Shown here one piece after another: positions 21,943 through 32,285 of a DNA stretch of 64,000 bases (positions within the stretch are counted from its first letter, which is position 1; every line of letters starts with the position of its first letter). The notes under the pieces were generated by a model, which worked only from the letters and a program-made list of their open reading frames with translations, did not search any database and was not told where the DNA came from. The translations under genes were made by a program, and so were the position numbers. Origin of the DNA: Pseudogymnoascus destructans. Lineage: Eukaryota; Ascomycota; Leotiomycetes; Thelebolales; Thelebolaceae. The stretch lies in contig NW_020167553.1 in assembly GCF_001641265.1 (NCBI RefSeq), positions 62,001 to 126,000 of the forward strand, read 5' to 3'.

Positions 21943-24900
21943 GGAAAGGCTCCTTCCTAGGTCTACGCAAATGTGATCTGCAAGGACTGGATTTACGAGA
22001 GCTCTTGGGAGGCTCCCAATTTCTCGTTGATACAACCCTGAGTATGAACGGACTCGGGGTGCAAACGAAGTCACTCGCAGACACAGGAGCAAATGGCTAC
22101 CTCGTCATTAATAAGCTTTTCGCGCAACGGTTGTCGAAAGCGCTTCAGAGCCCCATACGGAAACTGCCCTACTCTGTACCCATACGTGGATTTCAGCGAA
22201 ATATCCAAAGCTACGTATCGGAGTATATTCGGTTACACTTGACAGTCGAAGGACGCCGAATATATAACTGCCCCTTTGTGCTCCTAGATCTCGGAGCGCA
22301 AGATGTGATAATTGGGAAGAAGCTTTTTAGCCGCTTCCGAATCCTACTCGACTCTGCAAAGAGCCGGCTAGTATGGCCAAAGGAGTACCCGCCTACTCCT
22401 AGCTGGAGCAAAGAGATCACCTTGCCCTACCACTCGCGTGAACTGTCTATACGTCACCCCGCCCATCAATCGGATGCGAACCGGCGGGACGATGCCATCG
22501 ACCATGACGACAGACGACGTGAGGGCGGACGCTCGATACCAATGAAAGTGATAACGGCCCATCGTGACGCTATTATGATCACCCCACCGAGCCCGGTGCG
22601 AGACGAGGGAACGACCCACCCGCACCCCAAAACCCCAAGGACACGAGCCTCGCCCGTGGAAACCTATAAAGACGGACCCTTAGGGCAAGTGGAGGCGAAA
22701 CCTCCAAGAAACGGACCATCCGCATATGAGAGAAAGAATCATGGGAGGAGCGGAGTCTTCTCTCTTTCCCGACGCCAGACCCTGGTACGCAGCTTCACGC
22801 CGGTCCAAATTTGCGAGATTGGCGCAAACGCTTTCCACTATGAGATGATGCGAAGCGACTCCGAGTTCTTTACGACAAGCATCTACGAGATCGACCAGAT
22901 CATCCGAGAGAGGGAAGCGGCCGAGGACGAGGAAACGCTCCGCCTCATTCGGGACAAGCTTCCGCATATGCACCGCAACTATTCCGATGTCTTCTCGAAG
23001 TCGGAATCTGATCAGCTTCCCCCGCATCGCATATACGATCACAAGATACAACTAGAAGCCCCTTTACCAAATGCCTTTTCGCCACTATACCGACAAAGCA
23101 CCGAAGAGCTTAAGGCGACTAAGCAATACCTATTAGAGAACCTCGAGAAGGGCTTTATAGTCAATAGCAATAGCCCGTTTGCCTCCCCTATACTGTTCGT
23201 GAAGAAGGCAGATGGCAAACTGAGATTTTGTATCGACTACCGGAAGTTGAACGGACTTACCCGTAACGACCCCTACCCTATCCCGCGTATCGACGAACTA
23301 CTAGGACGGGTGTCGAAAGCAAAAATCTTCACGAAGCTAGACATTAGGCAAGCCTTCCATCGTATACGAATGGACCCCGACTCCGAGGAGTACACGACCT
23401 TCCGGACTCGGTATGGATCCTACAAATGCAAAGTGCTGCCATTTGGCCTAACGAACGGCCCCGCAACCTATCAGAGGTATATGAACGACGTTCTTATGCA
23501 ATACTTGGACGACTTCTGTACTGCCTACCTAGACGACATCCTAATCTACTCCGAGGACCCCGCGGAACACATGGACCACGTACATAAGGTCCTCCAACGG
23601 CTTCGAGAAGCAGGACTACAAGCCGACATTAAGAAATGCGAGTTCAACGTAACCCGGACAAAGTATTTAGGCTATATCCTGACTACTACCGGTGTCGAAG
23701 CGGATCCCGAGAAGATTGAACCCCTCCGGAATTGGATCCGGCCAACAACTGTCACAGGCGTGAAGTCTTACCTTGGATTCTGCGGCTTCTACCGCCAATT
23801 TATCAGAAATTTCGGGAAAATAGCCAAGCCTCTCACCACTATCACCAGCCCCTCAGAACCGTTCCTGTGGACTGACGAATGTGAGAACGCTTTTGAAGAA
23901 ATGCGCCGACAGCTTTTAGCCGTGCAGGCGCTCCACCACTTCAACCCCGAATTGCCTACGAAGCTGGAAACAGACTCTTCTGATGGAGTCGTAGCCGGTG
24001 TCCTTTCTCAGGAACACCCCGACAAGCGATGGTATCCTGTAAGCTTCTACAGTCACGTCCTATCTGGGCATGAGATCAATTGGGAGATCCACGACAAGGA
24101 ACTGTTCGCCATCGTCAAAGCGTTCGCAAAATGGAGGCCAGAATTAGCATCGGTACGCCACCGAATCGACGTCTATACAGATCACCGATCGCTGGAATAC
24201 TTCATGTCGACGAAGGTTCTCACGGCGAAGCAGGTTCGGTGGATGGAGCTACTCTCTGACTTCAATTTCTCTATTGCGTATACTGCTGGCAAGAACAATC
24301 AGAAGGCAGATATACTGAGCCGAAGAGAGCAAGACCTGATTACGCAACAGAAGGTCAAACTCGACAGCCGTGCGAGGGTGCTGTTAGGCCCAGCCCGACT
24401 ACACTCCCGAATCAGTGCCGAATTAGCACAAACGTACGTGGCCTCGATCAATGCGATGGACGCCCCGAACACCCAGGTCTCCTTTGACCTGATAGAAGCG
24501 CTCTGCGCGGATAATAGGAGGTCGTTTACCGACACTCGCGTGAAAGACCCCCTACCTAACGGGTTTATAATGAAGGACCAACTTTTGCTATACAAAGGTC
24601 GACTGTGCGTAAACCGGCACACCGAGTTATGTACGAAACTCATACGGGAAGCACACGATCAAGTATCAGTAGCCCACCCTAGTGGCAGGAAAACTTATCA
24701 GTTACTCGCCCCGAAGTATCATTGGGTCGGAATGGAAGCGGATTGCCTCCGATATGTGCGCAACTGCGTGACGTGCCGACTTTCTCACACTAGCATGATG
24801 AAGCAGCAAGGCTTCTTACACCCCCTACCGGTACCCGAATACCCCATGCAACACCTAACGATGGACTTTAAGGAATTCCCAAAGGATAAACACGGATTCG

Positions 24901-26051
24901 ACAGCATCCTTGTGTTCATGGACCGACTCGGTAAGGGTTCGGTGTCCATACCGTGTCATAAGACCACCGATGCCCGCCAAATGGCGCAGCTATTCATCGA
25001 ATGGATATATCGATTCGGACACACCCCAGAGTCGATCATTAGTGATCGCGGACCCCAATTCATATCAGCTTTCTGGCGAGAGTTCTGCCGAATCATAGGG
25101 GTCAAGATTAAGCTGTCGACAGCCTATCACAAGCAGACCGACGGGCAGACGGAAATTATGAATAGGTATATCGATCAGAGACTGAGGCCCTTCGTATCAC
25201 ATTACCAGGATAACTGGAGCGAGCTCATTCCCATCATGGATCGGGTGCAAATGACCCTTCCCCATGCCTCGATCGGAATGACCCCCTACCGACTCAAGTA
25301 CGGAACTGATCCGCGCACCAGTTGGGACTGGGAAACCCCGAAAGCCACGACCCCTAGGGAAGTCATGAACCAGAAGGAAGCCAAAGCAGTAGCAAACCGC
25401 ATGCACTCCGCATGGATTTACGCAAAGGAGAACATGGCCAAAGCACAAGAGGATATGTCTAAATACGCGAATCGACGCCGACAAGCCATTGACTGGGACG
25501 TAGGAGACAAGGTTTACCTATCGACCAAGAATCTGAAAAATCACCGCCCTAGCCGTAAGCTGGGGCAACAATGGGTCGGACCCTATACGGTACTGGAACA
25601 AATCGGACACGCCTTCCGACTAGACCTACCGAAGGGTTCCCAAATACACGATGTCTTCTCTCCAGACGTACTCATCAAGGCTCCGAATAACCCGCTACCC
25701 GGTCAAGCAGCGCCTGAGCCAAGCAGCGAAGTCGTAGACGGCCTAGAGGAGTGGGAGGTCGAAAAGATCCTCGCCGTAAGGATCCGGCGAAAACAACTTC
25801 AATACCAGGTATCCTGGGTCGGATACGATCCGGACCCGGAATGGTACCCCGCCTCAAACTTTAAGAACTCCCCCTACAAAATCCGGGAGTTCCACGCGGA
25901 GTACCCAAACCTGCCAGGACCGCCGCAGGACCTACCCGGCTGGATCACGGAATGGGAGACAGGCAAACCAAGCTACGATCACGAGAGGCACGGCAAAGCA
26001 GAGGAAAACAGCGTCGTTGCTACCTACGACACTAAACTAAACACCCTCTAA
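21933..26051 (+). CDS. GypsyA Pol polyprotein (PR-RT-RNaseH-INT-chromodomain)
   Basis: Open frame of 1,373 codons with no stop. In order: aspartic protease with LADTGANGYL near residue 48; reverse transcriptase with [30 protein letters not shown] and catalytic AYLDDILIYS near residue 530; RNase H with ETDSSDG near 678 and YTDHRSLEYF; integrase with an HHCC zinc part (AHPSGRK, CVTCRLSH) at about 907-950. The DDE core follows (LTMDFKEF, IISDRGPQF, KQTDGQTEIM) at 975-1090. Last is a chromodomain (EEWEVEKILAVRIRRKQLQY, WVGYDPDPEWYPASNF) at 1272-1325, which marks a chromovirus that targets histone marks. There is no start codon of its own near the beginning; translation probably comes by -1 frameshifting from Gag, now blocked by solo LTR-1. 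Confidence 0.95.
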   Translation, partial: RGLGKGSFLGLRKCDLQGLDLRELLGGSQFLVDTTLSMNGLGVQTKSLADTGANGYLVINKLFAQRLSKALQSPIRKLPYSVPIRGFQRNIQSYVSEYIRLHLTVEGRRIYNCPFVLLDLGAQDVIIGKKLFSRFRILLDSAKSRLVWPKEYPPTPSWSKEITLPYHSRELSIRHPAHQSDANRRDDAIDHDDRRREGGRSIPMKVITAHRDAIMITPPSPVRDEGTTHPHPKTPRTRASPVETYKDGPLGQVEAKPPRNGPSAYERKNHGRSGVFSLSRRQTLVRSFTPVQICEIGANAFHYEMMRSDSEFFTTSIYEIDQIIREREAAEDEETLRLIRDKLPHMHRNYSDVFSKSESDQLPPHRIYDHKIQLEAPLPNAFSPLYRQSTEELKATKQYLLENLEKGFIVNSNSPFASPILFVKKADGKLRFCIDYRKLNGLTRNDPYPIPRIDELLGRVSKAKIFTKLDIRQAFHRIRMDPDSEEYTTFRTRYGSYKCKVLPFGLTNGPATYQRYMNDVLMQYLDDFCTAYLDDILIYSEDPAEHMDHVHKVLQRLREAGLQADIKKCEFNVTRTKYLGYILTTTGVEADPEKIEPLRNWIRPTTVTGVKSYLGFCGFYRQFIRNFGKIAKPLTTITSPSEPFLWTDECENAFEEMRRQLLAVQALHHFNPELPTKLETDSSDGVVAGVLSQEHPDKRWYPVSFYSHVLSGHEINWEIHDKELFAIVKAFAKWRPELASVRHRIDVYTDHRSLEYFMSTKVLTAKQVRWMELLSDFNFSIAYTAGKNNQKADILSRREQDLITQQKVKLDSRARVLLGPARLHSRISAELAQTYVASINAMDAPNTQVSFDLIEALCADNRRSFTDTRVKDPLPNGFIMKDQLLLYKGRLCVNRHTELCTKLIREAHDQVSVAHPSGRKTYQLLAPKYHWVGMEADCLRYVRNCVTCRLSHTSMMKQQGFLHPLPVPEYPMQHLTMDFKEFPKDKHGFDSILVFMDRLGKGSVSIPCHKTTDARQMAQLFIEWIYRFGHTPESIISDRGPQFISAFWREFCRIIGVKIKLSTAYHKQTDGQTEIMNRYIDQRLRPFVSHYQDNWSELIPIMDRVQMTLPHASIGMTPYRLKYGTDPRTSWDWETPKATTPREVMNQKEAKAVANRMHSAWIYAKENMAKAQEDMSKYANRRRQAIDWDVGDKVYLSTKNLKNHRPSRKLGQQWVGPYTVLEQIGHAFRLDLPKGSQIHDVFSPDVLIKAPNNPLPGQAAPEPSSEVVDGLEEWEVEKILAVRIRRKQLQYQVSWVGYDPDPEWYPASNFKNSPYKIREFHAEYPNLPGPPQDLPGWITEWETGKPSYDHERHGKAEENSVVATYDTKLNTL

Positions 26052-26205
26052 GCCAGGGCACCCTCAGAGCCATAGCCCTTGCGGAAGCCACCCTTCCCAA
26101 ACGTCTCACCGGCGTCGCAACAAGCGGCTACCACCATGAGAGACGAAGGGTCGAAGTGACCCCACGCGAAAGACCATGCCCGAGTTCCCTCTGACACAGG
26201 GCCTA

Positions 26206-26949
26206 TCACCCAAGGTCGACGGTCACCCCCTCCTCCTCCACCTCCGCCCCCCTCTTCCTCTTCTTCCCCCCACCACCGCCCACCTTCGCCGCCGCGGCGA
26301 GGACGTCGGGGATCCTCTCCACCAACTCCCCCACCACATCCACCGCAGAAGCCACCCCATCAAGGGCAGCGATCTCCTTCTCCTGGTTCACCAGGATCAG
26401 GGCCGATTTCTGGCCCACGACGGCCACGGCCTGGCGGACCCGCTACGGTCGTCAGCGCGAGAACCAAAAACACACAAGGGAAACGGAAAACTTACCTCCA
26501 GACCGTCCTCGACGGCGGCGCGGAGGGCGCAACTCTCCATATAGGCCGAAAGCTCGGCCGGGGAGCGGAACTTCGGCATATTGGCGGTGGCCAATGTGAC
26601 CACACGCCCAATCTCCGCCGCAGCGGCCTTGATGGCGGCGGGGACGGGAGGGGTTGCTGCCTCGGTAGCCAGGAGCTTCTGGTACTCCGGGCCAGCAAAC
26701 CAGGAGATCTATCTCCAGAGGTCAGCGACGGGCAGACAGACAAACCACAAAACCGAAAACCAAACGAGAACCCACCGGAACACACGTTGCGTGTTGGGCC
26801 ACGCAGCGCTCACACTTGGAGCTTTCCAAGCTCCACACACATGAGACGGCGGGATCTCCGTCCTTCTTGCGCCCTTTGGCGCGCACGCAGCGCATACACT
26901 GCTGGCGGAAAGCCACAGTGAGGGCGCCGGGAGGAGGGGGAACCGGCAT
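26206..26949 (-). CDS. antisense spliced gene inside GypsyA, Cys-cluster protein
   Basis: Three exons, 26949-26776, 26708-26496 and 26442-26206, give 207 residues. Introns are 67 and 53 bp, with GTGGGT...GATAG and GTAAGT...CGTAG, and the joins are in frame (CVP|ISWFAGPEYQKLL; DGLE|RVRQAVAVVGQ). The N-terminal part has six cysteines with spacing C-x2-C-x15-C-x8-C-x2-C-x6-C (from QQCMRC to CERCVAQHATC). This resembles a fungal zinc cluster with a stretched first loop. Helices follow (KSALILVNQEKEIAALDG), then a basic Gly-rich stretch, GGGGGKKRKRGAEVEEE, and an acidic end. Two further GT-AG intron-like gaps upstream (near 27026-26965 and 27111-27060) suggest extra 5' exons. It lies wholly between Pol and the 3' LTR and runs against the element, so it is carried by it. 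Function unknown. Confidence 0.65.
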
Positions 26950-27498
26950 CTTCAAATTGGAAATCTGCGATTTCCCGTCAGCCCAACCCAAGTTATCACC
27001 ACCGCGCCAGCGCGGTTCCGTCACCTACCAAATCGTTCGTTGTGTTTTTGTATCTAAAAACAACCTGTTAGCATCCAGCTGTACCATCGGAAGGGCCACT
27101 TACCAGTCTCGGGAGGGGGGCTCAGCGTCGTTGTTGTGAAGAAAACAACAAGTTCTGGGCTAAGCTCGAATTCATATTCTGGCTTATAACAAAGCCGTCC
27201 GAATCGGGTTAGCGCGAAATTTCCCCCTCGACACATACCGCGCGGACCCTATTCGATACCAATACGGACCCTCGCAACACTAATCGCCGCGCACACAACA
27301 AAGACGCGACTTTGCGCAAACGGATTCAGACCACTTCCAGTGCCTATACGGCCGCCCACCATCAGCCTTCTGGACAAACAAAGGGCATTCTAGTCTTGGC
27401 GCCCGCACCTCACCCACCAACCCAAACAAGGGCTCGTCGCGGCAGCTACTCGGCTTGCGTGCTTTGAGGACAAAGCACCTTCTCAAGGCGGGGGGTAG

Positions 27499-27797
27499 TG
27501 TAAGGATGCCTCCTTACTCGGGGTAGTTACGGCCGTCACGTGGCGCCATCGAGACTCGGGGCCGTTACGGGTCAGTCGCGACTGACAGCCTTAGGCACAT
27601 AACGTAAGGAAGCCTTAGGCAAACAGGGAGCTAGCTGAGTCGGAGCGGTTTCGGGTATTTTAAGGGAACAGCCATACAGGGTGACACCTTCATCTTTTTT
27701 GTATCCTTCGTAGTAGACCTATAGGATTGCACCGACTCATATCCGACTCGCACTCCCATATGCCACTTCTCGTGATACGGTGCCCTGCGTCCTTACA
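27499..27797 (+). repeat. GypsyA 3' LTR
   Basis: 299 bp, same sequence and ends as the 5' LTR, preceded by the G-rich purine tract and followed by the ACGTT duplication. Confidence 0.95.
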
Positions 27798-27899
27798 ACG
27801 TTGGGCTTCAAACTTTGTTAAGCGCCATGTAGAGCTCCGGACACGCTTCCAGCGAAAATACGACTACCAGAGGGCTAAGTGCAAAGATCCAGAAGTCAT

Positions 27900-27904
27900 T
27901 CGTG
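27900..27904. repeat. target duplication of solo LTR-2 (tcgtg)
   Basis: TCGTG occurs directly before and after (28862-28866) the LTR. The intact pogo copy reads ATTAATGGCTGG at this place. Confidence 0.85.
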
Positions 27905-28861
27905 TGTCATACTGACATTCGTTGCACTCAGTTTGCTATCAAACTCAAGAGCAAACTTGGAAATCTCCTCCTCAAACCTACAAGTCACTATACATATTTT
28001 GGCTTATCACACCAACAACAAGAGCAATACTACTCAACGATTGCTACAACCATCTATGATTCATTACACGTCATCGCTCCTTAGTTACTGGGCCGATATT
28101 ACCACATAGCATATCTCTACAACCCTCTATGATTCATTACATGACATCACTCATACTACCACATGACATATCTCTACCAACTAGAGGCCTAGGAGCATGA
28201 ACGATAGCTCTAAAAGCTCCTACGAACCTCTATGATTCATTACATGTCATCGCTCTTTAGTTACCCACAAGATTGGTTAAGTTATGACATAATTTGTCTA
28301 TGACATAATTTGTCTATGACATAATTTGTCTATGACATAATTTGTCTATGACATAATTTGTCTATAGGGGTACTCTGACCTTGGACCTCCTTTTACTTCC
28401 TATAGGCTACGAACCTAAGAGATGGTTCTATGGGATTCTCTTACGTCGACTACAGTTACCAAGCCTGGTAATCATGGAAAGTCTTGGAAAATGAGAGAAC
28501 TACACTCCTTTAGCATAAATAGGATTGCCCTTTCCTTAAGAAAGGGCAAGCAGACAATACAGTAAATCGACTATCACATACTTCCACGTCTTTTCCAAGC
28601 TTCCAAGCATTCATCTTGTTACTCCTTGTTTCTGAAAAGTCAGTGAGGTGTTAACCTCTGACTTACCCCTGAGTTCCCAGACTCAACATTTGTTGCAACT
28701 TGTCTGAACCACTTCACTACATCACACATCTGATTGCTGCGTTGTGGAATAGTCTAAGCTACGACCCTTTGGCTCTGTTTTCTAAGACAGTGTGTTGTCT
28801 TAGTAAATTCATCCCTTCCTTGGGTGGCTAGATTCTCACATCTGGTGCACCCACCATTACA
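27905..28861. mobile_element. solo LTR-2 inside PogoA
   Basis: 957 bp from TGTCATACTGAC to GGTGCACCCACCATTACA, flanked by TCGTG (27900-27904 and 28862-28866). It is in opposite orientation to solo LTR-1 and LTR-3. It is more diverged and carries extra internal duplications: five copies of a 16-bp TATGACATAATTTGTC unit at 28274-28360, and three copies of a CTATGATTCATTACA segment near 28055, 28122 and 28229. Confidence 0.9.
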
Positions 28862-30207
28862 TCGTGGCTGGTTTGAGCTTGTATGGAACACAATTCTAAA
28901 GTATGGCATCAACAATGCAGATATCTACAACTTTGATGAGACTGGGTTTATGATGGGCGTCATCTCAAGCGCAACGGTAGTAACGAGCTCAGATGGGCGG
29001 GCAAAGGCAAAAAAGGTGCAGCCTGGCAATCGGGAATGGGTTACAGTAATCCAAGGCGTTAGTTCTCAAGGTTGGGCAGTGCCGCCATTTGTCATTGTGG
29101 CAGGTAAAAACCACCTTGCATCTTGGTATGAGAATAGCGGATTTCCAGCAGATTGGGTAATCGCTGTTACTGCAAATGGCTGGACTACAAACGAGAGAGG
29201 TATGGATTGGATTCAGCATTTTGACACACAAAGCCCTGGAGTGTTGGTGGTTATCGCTTGTTAGTCCTTGATGGTCATGAGAGCCACCACTCAGACAAGT
29301 TTGAGGAGTACTGCAAACAACACAACATTATACGCTTTGTATGCCTGCTCACTCTTCCCATATACTCCAACCACTTGATGTTGGCTGTTTTGGCCCATTA
29401 AAGAGAGCTTACAGTCAGCAAATTAAAGATATGATGCGGGCTCATATTATTCACATTACTAAGGATGACTTCTTTCCTGCCTTCCACGCTGCATTTAACA
29501 TTGCAATGACAGAAAGCAATATTCAGGGAGGGTTCCGAGGTGCTGGGCTTCTTCCATTTAGCCCTGAGAGTGTAATATCTAGACTTGACCTTAGGTTTAA
29601 GACGCCAACACCTCCAACCTCTCGCCCAAACACCGCTCAACCATGGGTTTCTCAGACACCAAATAACCCAACTGAAGCTGTATCACAGTCTACTTTCATT
29701 AAAAACCGAATTGCGCATCATCAAAATAGCTCTCCAACCTCAATCTATGCAGCTGTTGACCAGTTTACAAAGGGTGCATCGCAAATAATGCATCAATTAG
29801 CATTGTTAAAAGCAGAGAACCAAAACCTGCGACAGGCAAATGAAGTGCTAAGCAAGCGCCGGAGAGCTAAAAAAACACGACTACAGCAAGGAGGATCACT
29901 TAGTCAACAGGTAGCACAGGAGCTACAGGACGAGAGGGATGTTGTGCAGCAAGTAGAGCAAGAAATAAGGGCAAGTAGTGGTCGGAAGCCAAGGGAAGAA
30001 ACCCATGCACGTCGCTGTGGCAAGTGTGGTGAGACTGGACACAATGCGCGCACTTGTCAGATTGTAATAGACAGGTCTGAGGAAGAGGACTCCGAGTAGT
30101 TTTAATTAATTTATATTGTTGTGGTGGATTTATCGCAATTCTTATGGGGTAGTCGCGATATTTTGGCACTTTCGCTTGTTTGGCACTTTCGTTATACATG
30201 CACGTTA

Positions 30208-30583
30208 TGGTGGTGGGTAAACAATACGCTAATATACGGTAAACTTATAGAATCCCCGCAAATAGTGTGCTAGTACAACGCGACGAGACAGCCGCGAGGT
30301 TACACGTTTAGCGGTTATGCACCGTCTATCTATATAATCTATATACAGGTTTATTGCTTGCGATTATTCAAGTCGTTTTAACCGATTGGATCAAGGGTAA
30401 CGAGGTTGATGCACTTTCCCCGTTTGAGTTTACGACTAAACTGTAAGCGCCCTAGTCTGGGCGCTTACTGTAACGTTACTACTTCGACCTCCTGATGCAG
30501 GTCCAAACAGAATGCCACGGTTAGTATGTCTTTCTGTCTATCTGCATCTTTCTCGAGATGCGAGTTGTCTTTCCTTTCCAACT
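30208..30583. other. gap between PogoA and surface-protein gene
   Basis: No gene seen. It must contain the promoter of the downstream gene; a pyrimidine-rich tract lies at 30524-30580. Confidence 0.4.
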
Positions 30584-31675
30584 ATGTTCACCATGACGGG
30601 GCAGCGCTCCTCTTTTGTTTCTATTATTTTTGCATGCGTTTTTCTGCCTGCAATTGTGCAGGCAACCTGCTATAATCCCGATGGCAGCGAGATTACCAAC
30701 CCTGCGTTCCAGCCATGCAACCAGGTCGTTGGAAAATTTAGTATGTGTTGCGGCACGAATTGGACGGGCGGGGTTGTTATGCCAGACACATGTCAGGAGA
30801 ATGGGCTTTGTTTAAACTCATTCGAAAACAAGCCATTATACTGGCGCGGGAGTTGCACCGATCCTACGTGGAAGAGCCCAAATTGTCTGGCTAATCTTTG
30901 CGCAACTGATGGTGTGAGTGAGCCCACTCTTTACGGGGGTGGAGTCAAGCGATGCTAATTATGATATCAGGATGCTGGTGTGGATGGCAGTGCTGCTGCA
31001 CAAAACGTTGCCGTGACTGAATGCAGCGATGGCTCTTGGTGTTGCGGTGGCAGAAACAAAAGCTGCTGCAAAGATGGAACTGGAATCAAGATCGCGGCTG
31101 TTGTGGGACAGGCAATCTCGTCCTCACACTCGAGTTCCTCGGAATCCACCTTGCCGCCATTTTCCACACTACCAACTACTTTGCCTAAATCAACATCCCC
31201 GCCAAAAAGTACACCTACGCCATCAACCACTCCTCCGACATCAGACATATCTACGACATCAAGCACATCCCCACCAACAAGCACATTTCCAACTACACCG
31301 TCCACTTCAGTCCCCGCCCATACGCCGACCCCGACCAGCGAACCTACGTCAGGAGGCCTTACAAGTGCCACGAAAATTGGCCTCGGGGTTGGCATCGCAG
31401 GTTGCCTTTTAGCGATCGGGATGCTTGTCACCTGCTTGGTGTGCTTACGGCGAAAAAGGCAAGTTGATAAGGATACAGAGGGGGATGCAACCAATGTTCC
31501 GCGCTCACGCGCGAGCATATTTCCATGGGGCCGGCACGAGATGCCTGCCAGCCCGAATGAGACGCCGCTGCCGCCCTTCTGGCATGAGGTTAACGGGATG
31601 AAATCTCCGACTGAGATGGATGGGGTACAGCACCCGGTAGAGTTACCATCACAAAGGTGGAGTAGAAACATGTAG
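30584..31675 (+). CDS. cysteine-rich single-pass membrane protein (sensor/mucin-like)
   Basis: Predicted type I plasma-membrane or cell-wall protein. Exons are 30584-30913 and 30971-31675 (57-bp intron GTGAGT...TATCAG), giving 344 residues. A signal peptide fits residues 1-27 (FVSIIFACVFLPAIVQA). The ectodomain carries at least 14 cysteines, with CCGTNWTGG, CLNSF, CTDPTWKSPNC, and after the splice SWCCGGRNKSCC. A Ser/Thr/Pro stalk of about 90 residues, probably heavily O-glycosylated, follows. A transmembrane helix (IGLGVGIAGCLLAIGMLVTC) comes next, then the stop-transfer LRRKRQ and a cytosolic tail of about 65 residues. This layout is common in fungal surface proteins with a cysteine-rich head; I cannot name an exact homologue. 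An in-frame ATG nine bases downstream is an alternative start. It lies 380 bp from PogoA and appears undamaged. Confidence 0.8.
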
Positions 31676-32285
31676 CGGGTTTACATTACACTGTAGCATA
31701 GCATGTTCTATGGCGTTGTTTATCTTAAAATTTAAAATTTACAAATATGATTTCATAAAAAGTACAAAAAAGCCTGGCGTTAAGATGAACGTCAAAATCT
31801 ACGCATACATGCGCTACGTTTGCGTGTGAGAAAAGTGGTATATTTTATCTTCCATCTCATGGCCACAATCATGTCTCGCCTAACAATAACACCTCTAATC
31901 CAGCCTAGAATACTTCTCACTTTTATAATAATGACATTCTATTACAACTCTCCTGGTACAGAAGCATACTTACGCCACTTCGCTAGACCCGATCCTCCTC
32001 GCCGCTTCCCTCCCTAGCCAGATCACTGGAGTAATGAAAAGCACGATACAAACACTCGCAACAACGGGCTTGCAAGCCAACCACGACACCCACCCCGCTC
32101 CTCGCAATCCAACTAGGCTGGAAGTATCTGTTGGAGTGTATTACGGTGACCGGGGATCACACCCAAATTGTAAGGGTTCTCTGGTACCCGAAATGCTCAC
32201 TTCTGGGCAGCGCCAGCGAGTATCACAATCAAGGGCAGTATGTAGAGTAAATCGATCAAATTGAATTAATTACGCTATCTAATGG
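31676..32285. other. gene-free, AT-rich
   Basis: Only short unsupported open frames (31820-32017, 32034-32264). The first 150 bases are AT-rich and probably hold the 3' end of the surface-protein transcript. Confidence 0.4.

Larger units (their letters stand above)
19083..27797 (+). mobile_element. GypsyA: chromodomain Ty3/gypsy LTR retrotransposon
   Basis: Full-length element with two 299-bp LTRs, Gag, Pol and a 5-bp target duplication. It is 8,715 bp long, or about 7,774 bp without solo LTR-1, which is inserted at 20995-21930. The two LTRs look identical by eye, so insertion is recent. A G-rich purine tract (AAGGCGGGGGGTAG) precedes the 3' LTR as polypurine tract. No TGG-type tRNA primer site follows the 5' LTR, so priming may be by an internal tRNA cut or by self-priming. 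The region between Pol and the 3' LTR (about 1.45 kb) carries an antisense spliced gene. Pol is uninterrupted. The one visible defect is the solo LTR at the gag/pol border. Confidence 0.95.
27803..30099 (+). pseudogene. PogoA transposase, C-terminal part, with solo LTR-2 and a frameshift
   Basis: Colinear with codons about 108-551 of the intact copy. The reading runs to CKDPEVI, is cut by solo LTR-2, and resumes at 28867 with GWFELVWNTIL. The first catalytic aspartate lies in IYNFDETGFMMGV. A small deletion in the segment corresponding to HFEKHTKAW shifts the frame; this frame ends at 29264, and the next catalytic aspartate (DGHESHHSD) is in the shifted frame. From 29341 the frame is open again: LQPLDVGCFGPLK with the third aspartate, then the coiled C-terminal part and zinc knuckle CGKCGETGHNARTC. 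The stop at 30097-30099 matches the intact copy. Confidence 0.88.
18669..30205 (+). mobile_element. PogoA: pogo-like element, decayed and hosting two insertions
   Basis: Ends are the inverted repeats ACGTGCATGTATAACG... and its complement, flanked by TA at 18667-18668 and 30206-30207, the target duplication expected of Tc1/mariner-pogo elements. Just inside each end, the motif AAGTGCCAAA occurs twice with about 8 bp between. Removing the gypsy element (19083-27797) and solo LTR-2 (27905-28861) with their 5-bp duplications leaves about 1.86 kb, the length of the intact relative at 46853-48712. The element is clearly older than both insertions. Against the intact copy it shows many C-to-T/G-to-A changes at CpG sites. 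Confidence 0.92.
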
